The position numbers and the translations under genes are program-made. Shown here piece after piece: positions 6,850 through 13,484 of a stretch of 13,562 nucleotides of DNA (positions within the stretch are counted from its first letter, which is position 1; each line of letters starts with the position of its first letter). The stretch covers positions 1-13,562 of the forward strand of contig VAYK01000087.1 of assembly GCA_005884985.1 (NCBI GenBank), in the 5' to 3' direction. The notes under the pieces are model-generated. The model had not been told where the DNA came from. It worked only from the letters and a program-made list of their open reading frames with translations, and made no database searches. This DNA comes from Actinomycetota bacterium (GTDB lineage: Bacteria; Actinomycetota; Thermoleophilia; Solirubrobacterales; 70-9).

Positions 6850-8531
6850 TGCTGCACGATCTGCGGATCGAGAACCTGCTGCTGATCGAGCGCGCGGAGC
6901 TCCGCTTCGCGGGCGGATTGAACGCGATCACCGGCGAGACAGGCGCGGGTAAGACGATCCTCGCCCACGCGCTCGACCTGCTGATGGGCGGAAGGGCGCG
7001 CCCTCAGATCGTTCGCCCCGGCGCCGACGAGGCCTACGTCGAGGGTGTCTTCGCGCTTCCCGGGGAGCTGCTTGCAGATCCCGAGCTGGCCGAGCTGCGC
7101 GAGCGCCTCCCCGAGGCCGCCGACGAGATCGTTCTCGGGCGCCGGATCGCGGCCTCGGGGCGGACCAGCGCCTTCGTGCAGGGGCGATTCGCATCCGCGG
7201 GCGACCTACGGGCGCTCGGCCCCCGGCTGCTCGCCTTCTACGGGCAGCACGAGCACCGCAGGCTGGTGCTCTCGTCGGCCCAACTCGAGATCCTCGACGG
7301 CTTCGCGGGCGCCGAGCAGCTCCAGCGCCGCGGCCGCTACCGCGAGGCCCACGCCGAGGTCGCGGCGCTGTCGCGCGAGCTGGCCGAGCTGCGCGAGCGC
7401 GAGGGAGCGAGGGAGCGGGACCTCGACCTGTTCCGCTTCGAACTCGCCGAGATCGAGGCGGCCGCGCCCGACCCCGACGAGCAGCGCGAGCTCGAAGCCG
7501 AGCGCGAGCGCCTGCGTCACGCCGAGGACCTGCGCGCGGGGGCGGCCGGGGCGCTGGCGGCGATCGCCGGCGCGGAGGACGACCTGGGCGGGGCCCGGGA
7601 CCCGCTCGGAGCAGCCGAAGCGGCCCTCGCGGCGGTGGATGGTGTTGACGCCTCGCTCGACGCGATCGCGGAGCGGGTCCGCGCGGTCACCATCGAGATG
7701 GACGACGTGGCGAGCGCGCTGCGCTCCTACACCGAGGGGATCGAAGCCGAGCCCGGTCGTCTCCAGACGATCGAGGAGCGCCTGCACGCGGTGGACCGCC
7801 TGGAGCGCAAGCACGGGGGCTCGATCGAGGGGGTGCTCGCCCACGGTGAGCGCTGCCGGACCGAGATCGACAGGCTCGAGAACGCCGAGCAGCTGGCGGA
7901 CGAGCTCGAGCGGCGACTGGACGAGGCGAGCAGGCGGCGGGGAGCGATGGCCCGAGAGCTCGCCGACGCAAGGGGGAAGTCCGCCGGCCAGCTCGAGAAG
8001 CGGGTCGCGGCCGAGCTGTCCGAGCTGGCGATGGAAGGGGCGTCGCTCGAGGTGTCGCTCGATCCCCACCCGGAGGGCTTTGGCCCGAACGGCTCGGAGG
8101 TGGTGGAGCTGCGCGTGGCGACCAATCCCGGAATCCCCCTCTCACCGCTTCGCGACGCCGCCTCGGGCGGGGAGCTGTCGCGCATCATGCTGGCGCTCAC
8201 CGGCCTGGGCCCAGGGGCGGGCGCGGGCACCCTGGCCTTCGACGAGATCGACTCCGGAATCGGTGGCAACAGCGCACGTGCGGTGGGGGAGAGGTTGCGG
8301 CGGCTGGGCTCCGAGCGCCAGGTGATCTGCATCACCCACCTGCCGCAGGTCGCCTCCCTGGCCGAGGCGCACTTTCGGATCGAGAAGCGAGCCTCGGGCG
8401 ACCAAACGACGGCGACGGTGGACCGTGTGAATGGCGACGAGCTGGTGGCCGAGATCGTCCGCATGCTGGGCGCCGAGCGCAACGACAAGGCAGCAAGCCG
8501 CCACGCCCGCGAGCTGCTGGCCGCCGCGTGA
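6849..8531 (+). CDS. recN: DNA repair protein RecN
   Basis: A 560-residue SMC-like ATPase, the usual length for RecN, which acts early in double-strand-break repair by binding and tethering DNA ends. The N-terminal ABC half starts HDLRIENLLLIERAEL and has Walker A GETGAGKT (29-36). A long charged, Glu/Arg/Leu-rich coiled coil follows at about 160-390. The C-terminal half has the ABC signature SGGELSR (from S439), Walker B LAFDEIDSGIGG (catalytic D465/E466) and the switch region ITHLPQVASLAEAHF. The GTG start at 6849 fits the family's N-terminus exactly. In M. tuberculosis recN directly follows nadK; here the two efflux modules intervene, so recN probably needs its own promoter. Confidence 0.96.
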   Translation: MLHDLRIENLLLIERAELRFAGGLNAITGETGAGKTILAHALDLLMGGRARPQIVRPGADEAYVEGVFALPGELLADPELAELRERLPEAADEIVLGRRIAASGRTSAFVQGRFASAGDLRALGPRLLAFYGQHEHRRLVLSSAQLEILDGFAGAEQLQRRGRYREAHAEVAALSRELAELREREGARERDLDLFRFELAEIEAAAPDPDEQRELEAERERLRHAEDLRAGAAGALAAIAGAEDDLGGARDPLGAAEAALAAVDGVDASLDAIAERVRAVTIEMDDVASALRSYTEGIEAEPGRLQTIEERLHAVDRLERKHGGSIEGVLAHGERCRTEIDRLENAEQLADELERRLDEASRRRGAMARELADARGKSAGQLEKRVAAELSELAMEGASLEVSLDPHPEGFGPNGSEVVELRVATNPGIPLSPLRDAASGGELSRIMLALTGLGPGAGAGTLAFDEIDSGIGGNSARAVGERLRRLGSERQVICITHLPQVASLAEAHFRIEKRASGDQTTATVDRVNGDELVAEIVRMLGAERNDKAASRHARELLAAA

Positions 8532-8593
8532 CCGCTGGGTTTCCCGGTTCCGGCGGCGGGTAGGCTGGGGTCAAACCGCGAAAGGAGGGACAG

Positions 8594-8729
8594 ATGGAGA
8601 CCGAGACGCCCGGAGCCAGAGGAGCTGCCGGAGGAAGAGCCGCTGGAGATCCCCGGCGAGCCGCTTCCCGAGCAGGCCGGCGAGGCCGAAACCGAGGAGG
8701 TCCCTGCGGAGCCGAGCAGCGCGCAGTAG
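8594..8729 (+). CDS. Small acidic Glu/Pro-rich protein with a frame break
   Basis: A strong ribosome binding site (AAAGGAGG, 8581-8588) sits 5 nt before ATG 8594, which reads METETP. The same frame then becomes Gly/Arg/Ala-rich and poor in coding signal until 8791. If one base is skipped at the CCC codon (8609-8611, next base G8612), the frame instead continues as EPEELPEEEPLEIPGEPLPE and ends ..EPSSAQ at TAG 8727-8729. This gives 44 residues with about 16 Glu, nine Pro and no Lys or Arg, in codons with strong G/C third positions. I take the shifted frame as the real protein. The cause is either one extra C in the sequence, a true lesion, or a +1 ribosomal shift at CCC-G. Function unknown; it lies between recN and steA. 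Confidence 0.5.
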
Positions 8730-8804
8730 CGATCTTGCCTCCGGCGGCTGGGCAGAGGCCCGCACCCGCGGAGGACGGGTTTTCCGGATAATCAAGGGCC
8801 TTCG
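8730..8804 (+). promoter_or_regulatory. Leader region of steA with an isolated -10-like box
   Basis: This 75-nt gap before steA holds GATAAT (8787-8792), a near-consensus -10 in very GC-rich DNA, 12 nt before the ATG, and AAGGG (8794-8798) as a modest ribosome binding site. No good -35 is seen. It may be an internal promoter for the steA-to-pyrG genes, or chance. Confidence 0.25.
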
Positions 8805-10001
8805 ATGGCCACGCCCGTCCGATTCCTCGCGCGCGGCCGGCTGAGGGGCAACGGCCCCGCCCCGCCGGGCTCCGATGCCTCCATCCACGGCAGCGCCAGA
8901 CTGGGCCGGAAGACCAAGCAGCTCGTCAAGCGGCTGGGCGCCGGGGACGTGGCGATCATCGATCACGCCGACCTCGACCGGATCGCCGCCGAGGACCTGG
9001 TGGCGACCGGGGTGCGGGCTGTGGTCAACGTTTCGCCCTTCTCTACCGGCCGCTATCCGAACGCCGGCCCGCTGCTCTTGGCGCGTGCCGGCGTGCGCCT
9101 GATCGACGCGCCCGCGGCGCCGCTGTTCGAGGAGCTTCAGGACGGCGATCCGGTGGTGATCGTGGGCGGCGAGGTCCGCCGCAACGGGACGGTGCTCGCA
9201 GCGGGCCGCGTGCTCGCCGCCGCCGAGCTCGCCGAGCAGCTCTCCGATCAGGGCGAGCGGATCGACGAGGCGCTCGCCGCGTTCGCCGAGAATACGATCA
9301 CCCATCTCCGGGAGGAGGGGGAGCTGCTGGCGTCCAGGACCGAGCTGCCCCGCACGCGCACGGTGTTCCGCGACCGCCACGCCCTGATCGTGGTCAGGGG
9401 GACCACCTACCGCAAGGACCTGCGCGCGCTTCGCGCCTACATCCGCGACGTCCGCCCCGTCCTGGTCGGGGTCGACGGGGGGGCCGACGCGATCCTGGAG
9501 GCGGGGCTGAGGCCGGACGTGGTGCTCGGCGACATGGACTCGGCGAGCGACGAGGCGCTTCGTTGCGGCGCCGAGCTGATCGTCCACGCCTATCCGGACG
9601 GCCGCGCGCCCGGTCGCGAGCGGCTCGAGCGCCTTGGGCTGGAGCACAAGACGCTTCGCGCGGTGGGCATCAGCGAGGACGTCGCGATGCTGCTCGCGTC
9701 CGAGAAGGGCGCCGCGCTGATCGTCAGCGTGGGCGCGCACTTCAACCTGATCGAGTTCCTCGACAAGGCGCGCGACGGCATGTCCTCCACCTTCCTGACG
9801 CGGCTCCGGGTGGGCGAGCTGCTGGTCGACGCGAAGGGGGTGAGCCGGCTCTACAACCCCGGCGTCAGCGGCCACCAGATGGCCCTCTTCTTCGCGGCGG
9901 CGCTTGTGCTGCTGGCGATCGTGATCGCGACGACCCAGCCACTCAACGACCTGGTGGACCTGATCTGGCTGAAGCTCAAGATCATCCTCGGGATCAGCTA
10001 G
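8805..10001 (+). CDS. steA: SteA-like septation protein, TPK-fold domain and C-terminal membrane anchor
   Basis: A 398-residue homologue of SteA (M. tuberculosis Rv1697, C. glutamicum SteA), a cytokinetic-ring protein that works with SteB in daughter-cell separation and peptidoglycan hydrolase control. The N-terminal half has the characteristic block GAGDVAIIDHADLDRIAAED (45-64) and VVNVSPFSTGRYPNAGP (73-89). The middle has a thiamine pyrophosphokinase-like fold with GVDGGAD (222-228) and GDMDS (242-246). A single membrane helix lies at about 359-376, followed by an amphipathic, Leu/Lys-rich tail, so the body should be cytoplasmic. TPK activity is not implied, because the family is divergent. 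steB starts 3 nt after the stop, in the conserved steA-steB order. The first 30 residues are less conserved, so the start could be slightly different. Confidence 0.92.
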   Translation: MATPVRFLARGRLRGNGPAPPGSDASIHGSARLGRKTKQLVKRLGAGDVAIIDHADLDRIAAEDLVATGVRAVVNVSPFSTGRYPNAGPLLLARAGVRLIDAPAAPLFEELQDGDPVVIVGGEVRRNGTVLAAGRVLAAAELAEQLSDQGERIDEALAAFAENTITHLREEGELLASRTELPRTRTVFRDRHALIVVRGTTYRKDLRALRAYIRDVRPVLVGVDGGADAILEAGLRPDVVLGDMDSASDEALRCGAELIVHAYPDGRAPGRERLERLGLEHKTLRAVGISEDVAMLLASEKGAALIVSVGAHFNLIEFLDKARDGMSSTFLTRLRVGELLVDAKGVSRLYNPGVSGHQMALFFAAALVLLAIVIATTQPLNDLVDLIWLKLKIILGIS

Positions 10002-10004
10002 CCG

Positions 10005-10916
10005 ATGGGATACTCGGCGCGCTACCACGCCGCCTCGCTGGCCGCCGTCTTCCTGGCGCTGGCGATCGGAATCCTGATCGGAGTCGGGCTCGGCAACAAG
10101 GTCTACAAAGGCGCGCGAAACGATCTGGAGCAGAGCCTGAAGAGCGATCTCGCCGGGTCCCGGACCCGCGCTGACGACCTCCAGAGCCAGCTGAATCGGG
10201 AGCGTAACTTCTCGGCGCAGATCTATCCGGCCCTGGTCTCCAACCTGCTCCACGTCGAGCGGATCGCGGTGGTCGCGCTCGGCGCGATGCCCGGTGACAT
10301 GAAGGGCGACATCGAGTCCGTGGTCGGCGCCGACAGCCCGACTGGCGCGCAGCTGAGCGAGGTCGCGGTTGTCAACGAGCCCCCCGATCTGCGCGCCCTC
10401 GCGGGCGCGGTCCCCGGGGGGACTCCCGCCCGCAAGGTCGCCCGAGACGCCGGCGCACTGTCGGCGCTGGCCCGGCGAGCTGGGCGATCGCTGGTCACCG
10501 GAGGACCCCTGTTCGATCACCTTCACGACGCGCTGCTGGCGGATGTCAGCGGACGGGCTGGGGGGATCGATGCCGTGATCGTGGTCCGCGCTCGCCCGAG
10601 TGACCTGAGCTCGGGCCAATCAAACGCAACCGACAGCCTCGAGGGGGGACTCTTGGACGGGATCGAGGGCGCCGCCGGTGGCGTGCCGGTCGTCGGCGTC
10701 GAGCGCTCCGATTCGGACGGCTCGCAGATCGGCTTCTACGGCTCCGCGGGGCTTACCGCGACGGTCGACAGCATCGACTTGGACTCGGGGCGAGTGGCGC
10801 TGGCGTACGCGCTTGCCGGGGCCGAGGGCGACTATGGGATCAAGGCCTCGGCCGACCGGCTGCTGCCCGCCCTCCGGCGCCCGCCCGCCCTGCCGATTGG
10901 CCCCACCTTCCGGTGA
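10005..10916 (+). CDS. steB: SteB/MctB family membrane-anchored protein (copper transporter MctB family)
   Basis: A 303-residue homologue of Rv1698 (MctB) and C. glutamicum SteB. In M. tuberculosis it has been linked to copper export or outer-membrane channel activity; in C. glutamicum it partners SteA at the septum. The short N-terminus GYSARYHAASLAAVFLALA leads into one membrane helix (about 8-30) that ends in a family-typical GLGNKV. A coiled coil follows (about 36-70, NDLEQSLKSDLA..LQSQLNRER), then an extracytoplasmic alpha/beta domain ending in the conserved DLDSGRVALAYALAGAEGDYG (258-278). I see no Cys and no Met/His-rich copper site, so a role in septum biology is at least as likely as copper transport. 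It starts 3 nt after steA, and its stop overlaps the next gene by 4 bases (GTGA), implying translational coupling. Confidence 0.9.
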   Translation: MGYSARYHAASLAAVFLALAIGILIGVGLGNKVYKGARNDLEQSLKSDLAGSRTRADDLQSQLNRERNFSAQIYPALVSNLLHVERIAVVALGAMPGDMKGDIESVVGADSPTGAQLSEVAVVNEPPDLRALAGAVPGGTPARKVARDAGALSALARRAGRSLVTGGPLFDHLHDALLADVSGRAGGIDAVIVVRARPSDLSSGQSNATDSLEGGLLDGIEGAAGGVPVVGVERSDSDGSQIGFYGSAGLTATVDSIDLDSGRVALAYALAGAEGDYGIKASADRLLPALRRPPALPIGPTFR

Positions 10917-11779
10917 GGCTCGCCGGGCTGGCGCTCTCCGCCGCCGTCGCCGTCGCCTTTGCCGGTCCGTGGCTGCATGACATGGAGCGCACCGGGCTCA
11001 CCCGGGAGAACTACCGGGGCCGATCGCTTGCCTTCCCGGCCGGCGCCGTCCTGGTGGCCTGCTCGCTGCTGGCCCTGGCGCCGCTGGCGCTGCTCGACGA
11101 TCGCGCCGACCTCGACCTGCTCGACCCGGAGCTGCGCCGCTGGTCTGTCTACGTGCTGGGCGTCGCGCTGCTTGGCCTCCTGGACGACGCGCTCGGCCGC
11201 GGCGCGGCGGCCGAGACCCCGCGCGGCTGGCGAGGCCATGTCGAGGCGGTACTTTCCGGGCGGTTCTCGACCGGGGCGATCAAGGGCGTCGGTGCCCTGG
11301 CGCTCGCCGCCTATGCGACCTCGGGCCTCGGCGAACGCGACTGGCGCTATGTCTGCGACCTCGCTCTGCTGCTATTGACGACCAACCTGTTCAATCTCCT
11401 CGACCTGCGACCGGGGCGGGTCGAGAAGGCGTTCGCGGCGCTCTTGGCCGGCCTCTGCCTGGGGGCCTGGACGGTGGCGCCGCTCGACCTGCTGGGGATC
11501 TTCATCGGGCCCGTGCTGGTCGGCTCCGTGTTCACGCTGCGCGAGCGGGCGATGCTCGGCGATATGGGCTCCAACCTGGTCGGAGCACTGGCCGGGATCT
11601 CGCTGCTCGTCGTCCTCGGACCCGACGCCCGCCTGCTGGCGCTGGCGATCGTCGCCGCGCTGAGCCTCTACGGGGAGCTCCGCTCGATCTCACGGACGAT
11701 CGAGGCCGTTCCGCTGCTTCGCTCTCTAGACTCGGTGGGCAGGTTGACTGAGGGCCAAGAGGCAGACCCCGGAAGATGA
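10913..11779 (+). CDS. MraY/WecA-like polyprenyl-phosphate glycosyl-1-phosphate transferase (GT4 family)
   Basis: A 288-residue, multi-helix membrane protein. It carries the marks of the polyprenyl-phosphate N-acetylhexosamine-1-phosphate transferase family, which loads a sugar phosphate from a UDP-sugar onto a lipid carrier. NYRGRSLAFPAGAVL (33-47) follows helix 1. LLGLLDDALG (86-95) holds the Asp-Asp pair D91-D92. NLFNLLDLRPGR (158-169) matches the NxxNxxD motif (N158, N161, D164). RERAMLGDMGSNLVGA (210-225) holds the Mg-linked GDxGS. It is shorter than MraY (about 320-360 residues) and has few loops after the GDMGS motif, so the acceptor and sugar are not predictable. It overlaps steB by 4 bases and pyrG by 4 bases (ATGA), so it is part of the same translated unit. 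Confidence 0.82.
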   Translation: MRLAGLALSAAVAVAFAGPWLHDMERTGLTRENYRGRSLAFPAGAVLVACSLLALAPLALLDDRADLDLLDPELRRWSVYVLGVALLGLLDDALGRGAAAETPRGWRGHVEAVLSGRFSTGAIKGVGALALAAYATSGLGERDWRYVCDLALLLLTTNLFNLLDLRPGRVEKAFAALLAGLCLGAWTVAPLDLLGIFIGPVLVGSVFTLRERAMLGDMGSNLVGALAGISLLVVLGPDARLLALAIVAALSLYGELRSISRTIEAVPLLRSLDSVGRLTEGQEADPGR

Positions 11780-12009
11780 AGCCCGGCGAGACCAGGTTCA
11801 TCTTTGTCACCGGCGGTGTCGTCTCCTCGCTCGGCAAGGGGATCGCCGCGGCCTCGATCGGGCGGTTGCTGGTCAGCCGCGGCTTCCGAGTCCAGCTGCA
11901 GAAGTTCGATCCCTACATCAACGTCGACCCGGGAACGATGAGCCCCTTCCAGCATGGCGAGGTGTTCGTCACGGAGGATGGGGCGGAGACGGACCTCGAA
12001 ACTCGGTGA
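11776..12009 (+). CDS. pyrG: CTP synthase, N-terminal fragment of a broken pyrG
   Basis: This 77-residue reading frame encodes the start of the CTP synthase amidoligase (synthetase) domain. It has FIFVTGGVVSSLGKGIAAAS with the ATP-binding P-loop, FDPYINVDPGTMSPFQHGEVF, and EDGAETDLE. The match to E. coli PyrG is close and without gaps up to E. coli residue 71. There, the codon of the Mg-binding Asp72 is interrupted and the frame reads ETR and stops at TGA 12007-12009. The start (ATG 11776, overlapping the upstream stop as ATGA) is right for the family. On its own this fragment cannot be a working enzyme. PyrG makes CTP from UTP, ATP and glutamine and is normally essential, so an assembly error or recent lesion is more likely than a stable split gene. 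Confidence 0.9.
   Translation: MKPGETRFIFVTGGVVSSLGKGIAAASIGRLLVSRGFRVQLQKFDPYINVDPGTMSPFQHGEVFVTEDGAETDLETR
11999..12003 (+). other. Deletion junction in pyrG (about 73 nt missing)
   Basis: Left of the junction the frame encodes ..GAETDL; right of it, in a frame shifted relative to the left, AAC-TCG-GTG-ATC-AGG encodes NSVIRRERRGDYLG. In E. coli PyrG these two stretches are separated by LGHYERF..TTGRIY, 24 residues. Removing 24 codons plus one base (73 nt) explains both the lost residues and the shift, since 73 leaves remainder 1 on division by 3 and the two frames differ by exactly that. The exact breakpoint is uncertain by a few bases. Confidence 0.8.
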
Positions 12010-13409
12010 TCAGGCGCGAGCGCCGCGGCGACTACCTGGGCGCGACCGTCCAGGTGATCCCCCACATCACCGACGAGATCAAGCAGCGGATCCTGATCCT
12101 CGCCGAGTCGCAGGCAGTGGACTTCGTGATCACAGAGATCGGAGGCACGGTGGGGGACATCGAGTCGCTGCCGTTCCTGGAGGCGATCCGCCAGCTATAT
12201 ACGGACCTCGGGCCACGGCGCTGCATGTTCGTGCACCTCACCCTGGTGCCGTATGTCGGCCACGCCGGCGAGCTGAAGACCAAGCCGACGCAGCATTCGG
12301 TCAACGAGCTGCGGCGCATCGGGGTCCAGCCGCATGCGCTCGTCTGCCGGTCGGAGCGTGGGCTCGAGCGTGACATCCGTCGCAAGATCGCCCTGTTCGG
12401 CAGCGTGCCGGAGGAGGCGGTGATCTCTGCCCGTGACGTGGACAACATCTACAAGGTGCCGCTTGTGCTCCGCGCCGAGGGGATGGACGACCTGGTGCTC
12501 GACCATTTCGGGCTCGAATCGGAGGCACCGGACCTGCAGCAGTGGGAGGAGCTGGTGCGGCGCGCCGACGCCTCCGAGCGGACGGTGCGGATCGCCCTGG
12601 TCGGCAAGTACGTGCAGCTCGCCGACGCCTACAAGTCGGTGGTGGAGGCCCTCGACCACGGCGGCTATCACCATGGCGTCGAGGTCGAGGTCGAGCTCCT
12701 GAACTCAGAGGATCTCGATCAGCCGGCGCTCGAGGCGACGGACGGGATCCTGATCCCGGGCGGCTTCGGCGAGCGGGGCATCGAGGGCAAGATCCGGGCC
12801 GCGCAGGCGGCGCGCGAGCAGGCGATTCCCTTCCTCGGCATCTGCCTCGGGATGCAGATGGCGGTGGTCGAGTTCGCGCGGCACGTCACCGGCATGGAGG
12901 GAGCCAACTCCGCCGAGTTCGACCCCGAGACGCCGTATCCCGTCATCGACCTGCTGCCCGAGCAGAAGGAGGTCACCGACATGGGCGGGACGATGCGGCT
13001 GGGGGCCGACCCGATCAAGCTCCACGATGGCACCCGGGCCCGCGAGATCTACGGCGAGGCGGTGATCTACCAGCGCCATCGCCACCGGTACGAGGTCAAC
13101 AACATGCTGCGGCGGCGGCTGGAGGATGAGGGTCTGGTGCCCAGCGGCACCTCACCAGACGAGCGCCTCGTCGAGGTGATCGAGCTGCCCGAACACCCCT
13201 TCTTCGTCGCATCCCAGTTCCACCCCGAGTTCAAGTCACGCCCGACCCGGCCCGAGCCGCTGTTCCGCGAGTTCGTCGGGGCGGCGGCCCGCCGCGCGGA
13301 GCTGCGTGACCGGGCCCAAGCGACGCCCGGTGAACCGGCGCCGCCCGAAGAGACGGTCCCCGGCGACCTCGACGACGCCGAGGTCAGCGTGCACCGCGAG
13401 CAGAGCTAG
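12006..13409 (+). CDS. pyrG: CTP synthase, C-terminal fragment of a broken pyrG
   Basis: This 467-residue frame holds most of CTP synthase. The rest of the synthetase domain includes ERRGDYLGATVQVIPHITDEIK and ITEIGGTVGDIES, with the Glu matching Mg-ligand Glu140 of E. coli. A complete class I glutamine amidotransferase domain follows, with the nucleophile Cys280 in FLGICLGMQ and the His406/Glu408 pair in QFHPEF. A short acidic tail rich in Pro and Glu ends the protein. The GTG at 12006 overlaps the upstream TGA, but this GTG is simply the Val codon of NSVIRRERR, not a family start, and it lacks a ribosome binding site. Adding the N-terminal fragment and the 24 missing residues would give about 566 residues, normal for actinomycete PyrG. 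It is the last gene before a strong hairpin. Confidence 0.93.
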   Translation: MIRRERRGDYLGATVQVIPHITDEIKQRILILAESQAVDFVITEIGGTVGDIESLPFLEAIRQLYTDLGPRRCMFVHLTLVPYVGHAGELKTKPTQHSVNELRRIGVQPHALVCRSERGLERDIRRKIALFGSVPEEAVISARDVDNIYKVPLVLRAEGMDDLVLDHFGLESEAPDLQQWEELVRRADASERTVRIALVGKYVQLADAYKSVVEALDHGGYHHGVEVEVELLNSEDLDQPALEATDGILIPGGFGERGIEGKIRAAQAAREQAIPFLGICLGMQMAVVEFARHVTGMEGANSAEFDPETPYPVIDLLPEQKEVTDMGGTMRLGADPIKLHDGTRAREIYGEAVIYQRHRHRYEVNNMLRRRLEDEGLVPSGTSPDERLVEVIELPEHPFFVASQFHPEFKSRPTRPEPLFREFVGAAARRAELRDRAQATPGEPAPPEETVPGDLDDAEVSVHREQS

Positions 13410-13431
13410 CCCGAGCCCTCGCATCACGCGG

Positions 13432-13481
13432 CGCTGGGCCGAATTTGCCACCACCCATGCGCGGTGAAATTCGGCCCAGCG
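13432..13481. terminator. Long hairpin after pyrG, likely bidirectional terminator
   Basis: CGCTGGGCCGAATTT (13432-13446) and AAATTCGGCCCAGCG (13467-13481) are perfect 15-bp inverted arms around a 20-nt loop, in which CACC (13449-13452) can pair with GGTG (13463-13466). It lies 22 nt after the pyrG stop and 3 nt before the end of the convergent gene, so it can serve both strands. No T-run follows on either strand. It could also be a copy of a dispersed palindromic repeat. Confidence 0.7.
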
Positions 13482-13484
13482 GGA

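Noticed and set aside
8594..8791. The unshifted 65-codon frame starting METETP
   Set aside because: After the first six codons it becomes Gly/Arg/Ala-rich with poor codon bias, while the shifted frame is coherent and ends in its own stop. The start is kept but not the unshifted body.
8571..10619. A 682-codon open frame on the minus strand across steA and part of steB
   Set aside because: It lies antisense to well-supported genes, and its product is Arg/Gln/Asp/His-rich without a domain pattern. Such frames arise in GC-rich DNA because stop codons are rare opposite biased third positions.
12006..12009. GTGA overlap read as normal coupling of two separate pyrG genes
   Set aside because: The GTG is an internal Val codon of the CTP synthase family, there is no ribosome binding site, and conserved residues are missing between the halves.
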